A DNA stretch of 64,000 nt. Origin: Phialocephala subalpina. Its lineage: Eukaryota; Ascomycota; Leotiomycetes; Helotiales; Mollisiaceae. The stretch's first letter is position 1. Every line of letters begins with the position of its first letter. The DNA lies in NCBI GenBank assembly GCA_900073065.1, contig FJOG01000012.1:835981-899980 (forward strand), given 5' to 3'. A program made the position numbers and the translations under genes. The notes beneath the pieces were generated by a model. That model did no database searches, had not been told where the DNA came from, and saw only the letters and a program-made list of their open reading frames with translations. Positions 54,689 through 64,000 of this stretch are shown piece after piece.

Positions 54689-56487
54689 TCAATCACCCAA
54701 GAACGCCGCATGAAGCTTTTCCTCCTTGGCCGTCATGCCGCACTCAATTCCTTGCTCTACGCATCTCGGGCATGGCTTGTTTTCATGACAAGCCAACTTC
54801 AACTGTCTGCACCGCTTACACTTCTCATCCTTCGGCACCTTCTTCGGTTGTTCCGTACCAGGAGGATAGCACTTGTAATTCCACTTCGCACAATGTCCAC
54901 ACCTTTGCAAATCAGGTCAGTACTCTCAGTCTGTACCCAGGATAGGGGAGCCTCTTACTTCGGGTTCGCACCATCACAATGGGCCTTGTACTTCACGCAA
55001 TAATGGCACTTCAACTTCACATCTTGGAATCGCCCTCCATATGGTTTTCTCTTCTTCGGTTTGGGAGCCATCTGGGGTTGACACTTCCATCCTCTCTTCT
55101 TGCAGTTCTGGCAGTCGTCTTCGTCTTCGTTGAAGATGCATTGCTTGTCGAGCGCTGCGCAACTTCGGCATTTCTCCCAGAGCTTTGAGCCTGAGAATTC
55201 GGCAGCAGGTGGTTCTTCAATTTCTTGTGCTGTCGGCTTTTGAGTGTTTCGTGGGATACACTTCGACTTCGTTCGCGTGCAGGCACCGCATGAGCCTCCA
55301 GCAGCCGGATCACAGTTTCGGCGGAACTTGAACCATGACTGGCATTTCTGGGACGGATCGACAGCTTTTTGCTTGCTTTTCGAGGAAGTGCCATCAAGAC
55401 CGTTTCGTTCGTTGCGGCAATCTGCCAGATTGAAGACGAATTCCGTATGCAGCTCCACAACTTGGCTGCTCGGAGGATGGAAATGTACGACCATGGTACG
55501 GAAGTCTCTCGAGAACCCTCTGGCTGAATCATGTGTCTCGTTGGGACGGGTGGCCAAGCTGCTCTCAGCTTGACCAGATGAGGGGGCTCTCGTTCCGAGT
55601 TCTTGCTTCGTGCGATCTACAAGGGATGTCATTTCCGGTGGAGGGGCTGCGCGAAGCATATTTCTTGTAAGACTATGGAGATACTGCACAGAATCAGTAG
55701 CTTGACGATGTACGGCTCGAGAGGATCCTTCGCCAGGATCCTGTCTTCCGACAACACGACCACCCCGATTCGGACGGCCGGTTGGGATCTGTGATGGTCC
55801 AGGTTCGACTCGTACTCCTCTCAATCGACTCCTACCTCCCGAATTTGTATATCCACGAGCTAGCCTTGCTTGGTGACTTGGCACTGGCGATGTGGGCAGA
55901 AGCGTGTGAACATCTTTCGAGGAGCTTTCTCTTGGATCATACCTCTCGCTTTGACGACCTACCGACGTCGAACTTGCTATTTTGCTGTTGGATGCTTGTC
56001 CATTATCGAGCCGACTCCTCTTTCGTGGATGATCAGACTCATCTGATTCGGTTGATTCTCTGTCTGATTCAGCAGATGGGTTGAACTGGCTCGCCTGGTC
56101 TGTCGATTCCTCATCTGGTTGATTTCTGGCACTGCCTTGCTTTTCTGAGCTCACGCGACTAGGGTCAGCTGTTGCAGTCTCCCGTCTAGGTTGATTTGAA
56201 AGGAGCCGCTTAGCCTTAGCCGCTGCGGCCTCGTCCTTGCCCATAATAGCGTCCAAATCCTTGAAATCACTCTCACTGTCTGAGATCACCGCTGGTGTCG
56301 GCTCGAGTTCTGGCGCTGGTGTGTATGTTTCAACTGATGGCATGAGCTTTGCTTGTCTGTGTCGAGCTGTTCGACGAGGAGCAGGGTTCGCAACTCTTCG
56401 GGCTGTCTTGCGGCGCTGTTGGTGTTCTTGGTACTTGTCGTTGGAAGAATCGGCGGCACGCTGAAGGGTAGTGGTTCGACCTGCCAT
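54689..56487 (-). CDS. Protein with three consecutive C-terminal Zn2Cys6-type clusters
   Basis: Exons 56487-54959 and 54902-54689 (56-nt intron, GTAAGA donor) give 580 residues. The first 380 residues are Ser/Arg/Pro-rich, disordered and with basic patches (PRKRSR), suggesting a nuclear protein. The C terminus holds three full C-x2-C-x6-C-xN-C-x2-C-x6-C arrays: Cys440/443/450/459/462/469 (N=8), Cys494/497/504/511/514/521 (N=6, split by the intron) and Cys538/541/548/554/557/564 (N=5). A degenerate Cys-rich unit (SCGACTRTKSKC) precedes them. Each array fits the Gal4-type zinc cluster spacing. Classical regulators carry one cluster, normally near the N terminus, and a Fungal_trans domain; neither feature is seen here. 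DNA or RNA binding is inferred. The next gene upstream, 220 bp away on the same strand, is a conventional Zn2Cys6 regulator. Confidence 0.85.
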
Positions 56488-56709
56488 GGTTTAAGAAGTC
56501 TTTTTATTAGGGAAGAAGACGAAGTGCTAGGAGGGCGGGAATGGGAATATATGGTTGAGATTGTTGATGTGGAATAACGCCCTTGATGAAAATCTGGCTT
56601 GAATCACAGGGTGTGATTCATTGCCCACAATTCAGCATTCACGTCCAGCGGCATTCAATATCTTACCATTCTCGAAGCTACAACTTCAACTTTTGAATCC
56701 TCCACCCCA

Positions 56710-58405
56710 TCAAAGCATATTCCCCATATGTCTCATCATCTCCGATCCCCAGGGAACCTCAATCAAATCCTCAATATCCAACCCCGCCGGTCCCCTCTTA
56801 AACTTCATCATCAACGGCCTCCCATCTATACAATCACCTCTCTCTGGAACATGCTCAGCATACATTCTCGCAAACTCCGGTAACGGCTCATGCTGCTCCA
56901 CCTCACCACGCCAACCCTCCTCAATCGAGATCTTCCATTCACAATACTCGATGATGTTGTCTCGATGCCACATTCCTTCTCTTTCCGGTGCTTGCTTTAA
57001 CAACGCTATCGCCCGTCTTCGAAGTTTAAGGACGCGACATTTTAGACAGAGGTGGAAGAGAGGTGGAATGATTCCCATATCAAACGACAAGATCGGTACT
57101 GTCGGAGATCTCGGATCATCGATCAAGCTTGAGCAGATAGTGATCATGGTTTCAAAATCAGCTGTATAGGCATCGAACGCCATTTCCGATCCAGCGAACA
57201 TTGTTTTCCAGATGATGTTCACAAGAGTGTAGTACAGCTGGAGATACAAAATCCCAGATGTTTGGCTTCGATCTTGTCTTGATTCGAGATCTGCGACCAG
57301 AGACCGGGTGGCAGTCTGCCATTGAGAAAGTCGCTCGAGGTGGGCGGCTTGGATGGTGGTGAACGCTCGGATGTTGACGGATGAGTAGTACCCAACCTCT
57401 TGAAGACGGCGAATATAGCCGAATATGGCGTTGAGTTCCTTGTCTAGGATGTTCCGAGATTCGAAGACGCTGATGAACGATGGAGGAACTGGTTCCAAGA
57501 CCTCTAGTTCGCGAGTAGATGAGGTGGTGAAGTCGGATTGACTTCCATGCACGGCAGCTTGGATACGAAGACGGGTAAACGAGCGATCCAGAGACCCGAG
57601 AACGTCCTCAGGATCTCTGTCCTGGATTCTCTGAGAATAAGATAGTCTCAGATCGCGCAGGACTTTCAACCCAGAGTCCAGATGTTGGAAACCGGAATTG
57701 AGATTGTCTTGTAGGAACTCGATCCAGACGAAGATCAGACATGACGCCAAGGCCACTCGAGGGTCCTGTTGGTCGGAAGCGATATACTCGAGCAGCGCGT
57801 TGACAGCAGTGTTGTATTGTTGCAACGCATGGCTGACATTCAGCTGCTCGGAGAGCCGTTCATGCTGTTCATATATGGCACTCAACGCGGTCAAAGATTG
57901 CAGGATGGTGGGATATCTGTGGCTGAGTTGAAGGACGATGTGGTCCCAGAAATACGGCTCAAAGTTCCCAGGCATGTCGGACATGTTGCGGGACCTAAAG
58001 TAGTGGAAACTTCGACGTTGCTCGTCACTTCCTTGTACGCCTACGGAAGGTGTGTAGGTGGTAGGTGAGCCGCTTCTTGGCAAGAGTGCAACCTTAGATG
58101 CACCTTTCGACGGAGACTTTGGAGATTTCGATCCGTTCCGTTTTGGGGCTTCGCCGTAGCCTTCACACTTCCTTCCAGTTGACGTGCACCGAGTACAATG
58201 TGGGTGCGTTTCATCACATTTGATTCGACGTACTGTGAAAGGTGTTAGTCTTGGGGCCCGATTGGAATGAGGGGTACTCACTTTTGCATACCCGGCATCC
58301 GTTTCTGGACTTGGTAGTACCCGTCCGGAAGCTCGAATACAGATCTCGCGGCAAGCCACTTGATGCATCAATTCGTTTTTGTGCTGCTGCAGAACGTCCT
58401 GTCAT
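56710..58405 (-). CDS. Zn2Cys6 fungal transcription factor
   Basis: Exons 58405-58282 and 58232-56710 (49-nt intron, GTGAGT donor) give 548 residues. The intron splits the zinc cluster, and splicing restores CRVCKIRRIKCDETHPHC followed by TRCTSTGRKC, a full C-x2-C-x6-C-x6-C-x2-C-x6-C motif. A basic Ser/Lys linker follows. The rest is the helical middle region typical of this class, with SFHYFRSRNMSDMPGNFEPYFWDHIVLQLSH near residues 130-160 and an LxxxP-rich C-terminal half. It is a nuclear DNA-binding regulator and its targets are unknown. It ends with GNML at 56710. It lies in the same direction as the triple-cluster gene. Confidence 0.9.
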
Positions 58406-59067
58406 AAGTCAATGCTAAGAAGAATCATTTTTTCAGTACCTTACTATTGCTTTTGCTTGGATTCTCCTCCATCTCGACGTAAGATTGCTTTTTCACTCAA
58501 TTGCTCCTAGTCGTAATACCTACCCTAGATCATTTCTTTCCCTTTTATCAAGAATTTGAGGGTACTTCAGGACGCTCTCTAATCTCAGCCTTTTTCTGCG
58601 CCTCGTTGTTGCCTTTCGTCATGTACGCGGAGCTCGCCGCATTCGGCAAGTCTACGCCACGACCTCCCTTGCAATACGAATGGTCCAATCGGTTTCGAGA
58701 TCGACGACAAGCATTTCAGCCTTTTCGGGTCAGCGTCTTCAATTCCATCTGTCGAAAGTCATCTTTTTGCTTCGTAATTTGGACCTAATTGTAGCTTCAA
58801 TTGCTTCGGGCTTTCAAATCTCCAGGCGGCAACGGAAGTTGCAAGAAAGCTACTTTCACTCGAAAGACTTCACTGGACTGCTCGTATTGCAGGGGTAACT
58901 GTTGAGCCTTGCAGATAGTTTCTTTCGTCACTGCAATCGCGGCATGAATATCAATAATCCAATTCCAAGAAATATAAAGCAAACACTCTCATCTTTCAAT
59001 TGGCGAATAACCATTCAAAGTCGCTCGTCTCTTCTCATTTACTCACTGCACATTTTATATTCACATT
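58406..59067. other. Intergenic region between divergent genes
   Basis: It lies between the Zn2Cys6 factor and the TAP-like gene. No supported coding sequence, though short frames exist at 58501-58898. Confidence 0.4.
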
Positions 59068-61221
59068 ATGCATCTCCCCAGTCGCTTCTTCTGCATCGCG
59101 GCACTTCTCTCATTCTCAATTGCACGATCAATCCCTCAACCAGAAATAAGATGGATAGACTGCGCCAATGCTGTGCCCGAACCAACAACATCAAGCACCT
59201 TCAATACCTCCACTTTCAACTTGACGGATCTTCCGTCCACCTTACACTGCGGCCAGCTCGATGTTCCAATGGATTATTCGAAACCGTTGTGTGAGTCGAA
59301 TATGATCACACTTGGACTTGCTATGTACAGACCTGTGAATCCTAAGGGTGTTTTGTTCTTGTGAGTTAGCCCTTTTTGAGATTGGGTGAGACTTTTAGCT
59401 GATTAGGAATGGTAGCAATCCTGGAGGGTCTGATGCGGGTGTGATTGTTGCTTGGGAGGTTGCGCTGAACTTGACTCGTACATTTGAGGGGTTGTTGGAT
59501 TTCGACCTACTTGGTGAGTCTTTGCGTGAATGTTTGTTTTGGTATGCTTGGAGCTGAAGATGGGAAGTGATCGATGTGCGAGGGACATTCAGCTCGAATC
59601 AATTGAATGTCTCTTTGGACACTCTGACTCCGTTACTTGGACCCTAGTGAGTTTCCACTACTGCTCCCTACCTTCGAGCAGACGATTGACATCTCAGTCC
59701 AACCACTCAAAACGAGTTCGATATCGCCAAGAATGCATCAGCCACAGCCATCCAATCATGGATCAACAACAGCTCACCTCTCGGTATCATCCAGCACGTT
59801 GGAACGAAAGAGGTGGTTCAAGATTACGAACAGGTGAGAAAAGCACTGAGATATGAGAAGATCAACTTTCTTGGTGCTTCATAGTAAGTCTTGTCCTAGT
59901 TTTGCGGGGAGATTGAAGTTGACGATAATGGCGGGGTAGTGGGTCCTTCCGAGCGACACAATACGCCGCAACATTTCCACATCGAGTCAATCGCTTTGTA
60001 TTGGACTCCGTAGCTCCTCATGGACGAGTAACATCCCAAACGACCCGATGAGGAGGAACAAGCTGATGAAATGCAGCCTTTCTTCCAACAAGCGCAAGAT
60101 AATATAGCGGCAACAAATCGAGCATTGCAGCGTGCAGATGCATACTGCATGAACAACTCCTCTTGTCCTTTCTACGGCAAAGGAAAAGGCTATGTGCTCG
60201 AGGTAATTCTACACCTCTTCCTCTATTTGAATATCTACTTATTCAAGTTCAGGCTTTCAAACAAGTTCTCGCCATCGCCAAACAAGCTCCATTCTTCCTC
60301 CCCGATTGCGCTAATACAACATTCTGCTATCCATACGTCACGGATCTTGATATCCAGACCATAATGCTTCTAAACTTAGGAGGTGCTCCAGATTTTCCGA
60401 ACATCTTGGATGGGATATATGCCGCGTTGAATGGGAACGGGGTATTCTTTGCAGATGGGCCCCCGAGTCTTGAGGACGTGGTTGCGATACCTCTTTTGTG
60501 TAATGATTATGGTAAATGGCTCTTGCTGCTCTCATAGTTTGCCCTTGGTGTATGCTGACAATCATCAGAGTTTGAGAGAGACTTTGGGACTTTTCAAGCA
60601 TCGCTGGAGGAAGGGTTGAAGGTATGGACCTTGAAGGGAAAGCCACGAATATGACGATCACGGACGGCTGACAAAATGTAGAACGATATCACAGGAGTTG
60701 GACAGACACAAGCTTGGTTGATCCAGTTGATGTGCTCAGCATGGCCATTTCCCGTGCCGAAATCCAAACTCCTCCCCGTAGACAAGAAAATGCTTCTCGT
60801 CACGGCGGACTTCGACCCTAGGTATGGTGTTCTTCGAGCTAAATCTTCCCTGTATTGATTTCTGATATTTTCTAGCGCACCAACTGAATGGACGACATTC
60901 GGGTGGGAACAAGCTCCGGACTCAGCACTTGTCGTCAGGCATGGGGATGATCATGTCTCATTCCTTCGTTCGCCTTCCCTACCTCCTTCCGGTGGCCAAT
61001 TACTGACAAGTACAACGACAGTCCCTGATCAAGCTTCCACGAAAATCACAAAGGCGTTTCTGAATACTGGTATCCTGCCAGGAGCTCAAGATAGCGAGTT
61101 CGCCTCGGTGTATACACCAGGCATGACTCGCAAGCCGATCTCGGATCCGTATTCGGTCCCGACTGGAGCACTGGCTGGAGATGTGGATAGTGGTAATGTG
61201 ACTGTCGAAGTCCCATACTGA
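59068..61221 (+). pseudogene. Secreted TAP-like alpha/be­ta hydrolase gene with two apparent frameshifts
   Basis: Exon 1 (59068-59360) encodes a signal peptide and LHCGQLDVPMDY; exon 2 (59407-59513) gives NGSNPGGSDAG, the oxyanion segment. Later exons carry DVRGTFSSNQ, FLGASYGS with the nucleophile Ser (split by an intron), FPHRVNRFVLDSVAPHGR, LEDVVAIPLLCND, TADFDPSAPTEW (acid) and VRHGDDHVSF (His), ending at 61221. This is the order of tripeptidyl-aminopeptidase-like hydrolases (alpha/beta fold with TAP C-terminal domain), usually secreted. Two places do not keep frame: the acceptor near 59561-59570, where one more G would give GWEVIDVRG, and near 60046, where one base fewer would keep TTR to EEEQADEMQPFF. 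Introns otherwise have good consensus. Either the gene is newly inactivated or these are sequence errors. Confidence 0.72.
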
Positions 61222-61457
61222 GGGTGTAAAATATTGAGGTGCAGATATGAAGGATATAGGGGGAAGAAATATTCCGCAAGCCACAACCTGTCTCCTCTGC
61301 AGTACCCCTGAATGTACCTCTCTTATTCGGGACATGTTGACTCTAGCGGGACAGCGCATCGTAGTAGCACACAATCTGCGATCGAATGACAGTTCAGTAA
61401 TAGAGTATTCATGATCATGCTTCAAATTTCCTGTGACAGCGATGAAGTGCCGCATTC

Positions 61458-63997
61458 TCAACCGTTCCATAACTTCTTAACCCTCATATCATCGTCGATT
61501 CTAAGCTCCTCGTCTACGAATCCCAACGTATACCCCGCCCCCAAATCCCTCACTACCTCATCCCTCTCCCTCCTACTCATCAAGCTCAACCCCTGAAAAC
61601 TATCCAACATCCCTCCACCCCCTCTACTCGCAAGATAAACCCCCACACTCGCCAACGTATCCGGTTTCCTCGGCAAACTTCCCACTCTATCCAATCCTTT
61701 AAACACCAAAACAACCAATGCAAGACACATGAGGATTAGGATGGCCATGGAGAAGTAGTTGCAAACAGTATAAGCTAATTTCGTAGTCCCGAAACTGAAA
61801 GGTATGTTGGCTAGGAATAAGGGGAGGAATTCGGCGGGTAAAGTAAGGAACGAGATGGTGGCGGTGAGGTAGTGGTGTCGACGAATCGAAGGTATGATGG
61901 CTGATATTGGAGACTGCCATGAGGGGAGGAGGATTGAGTCTTGGGGTGAGGCGGAGCCTTTGAGGAGGTGGGCGTAGGGGGCATTTTTGCGGATGTCTGG
62001 GATTTGTTAGGAAATTGAAATTGATATTGAAATGGATTGGATTGGGTCATTACCAGTGTCGATTCTAGACCAGAGGAGTTTGATTGCTACTCCTACGACT
62101 GCCATCATGAATCTGACACCAAAATCTCGGGAGTCCATGAATGTTTCGAAGCCCGAGGACTCGCCTTCTGCATTGGCGCCGCTCCAGTGATAATACGAGA
62201 TCATTGCTAGGAGACCTCCACATATTAGGAATGCAGCGATGGGTAGGGATTTCTCTTTAATGATGAGAATCCATGTTGATGTCTTGAGAATGTCCTCGCG
62301 TCTCTGGGGCATTGTCGGGGGGCCATGGACGCTTAGGTCGGAGTCACTTGTCGATACAGCGCTGTATCGGGGTCTCTTTCCGAATGGTGCGAAGCCTTCT
62401 TCGGACCCTTCATCGAGAGGTATGATGCCGTAGCACAATGTCTCATCCCTGGCGGTAAACCATGAATGTTTGAATTTCTTCCTCTCCAGGACGTATCCTA
62501 GTTCTTTGCTGCTAATCATGCTATCAATCGATGACAACCAGTTCAGCAATGGTGATTTGCACAACAACACTCCCAGTCCAGCAATGCTCAGTGGCTCCGA
62601 ATAAACCCCAGAAGTTCGTCGGACACTGAGTATGATCAGGAGAAGCAGGAGAAATGCTACCAAGGCCAGGATAGCTTGTATCAATCTGACAAGTAAAGGA
62701 TAAACTCCCCAGAAGGCATGACACGTTTCTTGGGTATTGGTGTAACAGCCCGTACCAAGACTCACAAAGAAGGCTTCCGATGAAAGAGGCGCGAGTGCGA
62801 GTGTAGATATCGAGATGAGTGAAGTCCACAGCGGAGCCCAGTGTCCTCGATACAGAGATCTGAATGGTATGGTGACTAATAAAGAGGAGCCATAATCTAG
62901 GCATAGGGAATCCCGTCCAAGAGCGCCGTCAGGATGGTTGAGTTGGTAGAATGGCTCCATTTCTCGAACTGTATTGTCGAGTATATGCCACGGAATCGAG
63001 TAGATGACAACCAAGATGAGAGGTAAGAATGCAACATATAAGTATTGTTCAAGTGTGATTTGAGGGTAGGGACCGATACCTCCGTTTGACCATTTGAGGT
63101 AGGTTCCTGTTGAGTTGACGAAGGTGGAAGTTGGATACACGGAAGTGACTACAGCATTGGCTTGAAACGTCGAGGCGACCACCAGAGAGGAATTGGGGAC
63201 AGAAGTCAAGGGAGACCCAACGACCAGGCTGGCAACGATTGTTGTTGTGGGAGCTTGAATGGTCCCGGTATGTCCATTACCCAGGCTGAGACCGATGTTA
63301 GTTGCAGTTGACGCAACGGTAGACTGTGCTGATGTCGGAGATGTGACAATCCCAGTCTTCCCATTACCGAGGGAAAGGCCCGAATGCGTTGTCGTCGAAG
63401 GTGTAGAAATTCCAGTCTTCCCATTGCCGAGGCTGAGACCCGGATTCGATATTGTCTGTGTGATAATGGGCTGGGTAGAGGGCGGCGTTACAGTTCCTTC
63501 GTTACCAAGGCTAAGACCTGGATTGGAAGTAGTTGCAAATATTGTGGGTGTAGAGGTTGTAGACGGTGGAGGCGTCTCGAATCCTCCAGTACCAAGACTA
63601 AGACCCGGATTTGTTGTCGTGTTTGTAATTGGTGGCGTGGATGGCGAAGGTGATGGTGTTGTAGTTCCGTCGCCACCAAGGCTGAGACCAGGATTGGAAG
63701 TAGTTGCCTCTGTGATAATGGATTGTGTAGATGTTGTGGTGGGTGAGGGGGTCGCGGTGCCACCATTGCCAATACTGAGTCCATAATTGATAGTAGTTGA
63801 TGTCTCAGGTGAAGGGGATGAAGTCGCGGATTTTCCGTTACCAAGACCAAGACCGGAGTTGCTCGTAGTTGCTAGGATGGTCGGCTGCGTGTACGAGGAT
63901 GTCGAAGATGCAATATCTGCACCCAATCAGTAATCGAAATTATGAGCGAAGGGTCATGCGACAGATAGTGAAGAGGATCGCGCAATTGCGACTTACC
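61458..63997 (-). CDS. DUF3433-like multi-pass membrane protein with GLSLGNG repeats, 5' partial
   Basis: Exons 61996-61458 and 63916-62054, preceded by an intron 63996-63917 (GTAAGT donor at the window edge), so the N terminus lies beyond 64000. A long Ser/Thr/Pro-rich region with eight GLSLGNG-type repeats is followed by about six or more membrane spans (for example EQYLYVAFLPLILVVIYSIPW and AAFLICGGLLAMISYY). RSLYRGHWAPLWTSLISISTLALAPL resembles the span-rich units of fungal DUF3433 proteins. The 57-nt intron (62053-61997) restores RIDTDIRKNAPYAHLLKG. The tail after the last span is charged. The repeats are probably extracellular and O-glycosylated. The family is functionally uncharacterised. 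No ATG is present in the window. Confidence 0.75.
63255..63858. repeat. Coding tandem repeats (GLSLGNG units)
   Basis: Eight degenerate units spaced 20-35 codons apart, each with a GLSLGNG-type core in a Ser/Thr/Pro-rich spacer, within the DUF3433-like gene on the minus strand. Confidence 0.85.
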
Positions 63998-64000
63998 ATT

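Noticed and set aside
1..64000. CRISPR arrays, operons, prophage or insertion sequences
   Set aside because: The window is spliced eukaryotic DNA and no regularly spaced short palindromic repeats or bacterial elements are visible.

Overview
The window is fungal nuclear DNA, almost certainly from a filamentous ascomycete (Pezizomycotina). The basis is: many short introns (about 45-160 nt, GTRNGT donors, CTAAC-type branch points), single-gene transcription units on both strands, and families typical of that group (RTA1-like and SAT4/Pth11-like membrane proteins, sedolisin, GH115, mpaB-like oxygenase, 2EXR proteins, Zn2Cys6 and bZIP regulators). A helotialean origin is possible but is only a guess. 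Two assembly gaps (23167-23721 and 36324-36717) are present.

Layout. 0-10 kb: a C2H2 zinc-finger gene, an RTA1-like 7-TM gene, a DHA1-type MFS transporter, a broken phosphatidylserine-decarboxylase-like gene and a SAT4/Pth11-like membrane protein. 10-23 kb: a gene-free stretch, a 488-aa acidic orphan, a secreted sedolisin, an FtsJ-like methyltransferase and a tandem pair of 2EXR proteins, the first copy decayed. 23-29 kb: an mpaB-like oxygenase cut by a gap, a polytopic membrane protein and a bZIP factor. 29-37 kb is the least stable part: AT-rich DNA, a short inverted-repeat element that looks like a MITE, a diverged tandem duplication, two adjacent broken genes (fungal transcription-factor-like and MYND-type) and an AT satellite with a gap. 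37-50 kb: an Hst2-type sirtuin, a membrane-anchored polysaccharide deacetylase, an intron-containing tRNA, a single-pass membrane protein, a broken wax-synthase-like gene and a seven-exon GH115 alpha-glucuronidase. 50-64 kb: mitochondrial Rsm22/METTL17, an alpha/beta hydrolase, a protein with three consecutive Zn2Cys6 clusters at its C terminus, a conventional Zn2Cys6 regulator, a TAP-like secreted peptidase with two apparent frameshifts, and the 3' part of a repeat-bearing DUF3433-like membrane protein that runs off the right edge.

No co-ordinated pathway or biosynthetic cluster is evident. Housekeeping genes (sirtuin, Rsm22) sit beside secreted or plant-polymer enzymes (GH115, sedolisin, deacetylase) and regulators. 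Two points stand out. One is the triple zinc-cluster protein at 54.7-56.5 kb. The other is that six genes, and possibly more, carry single-base frameshifts or stops although long neighbours are intact. Exon structures were read by eye from splice consensus and reading-frame continuity, not computed.
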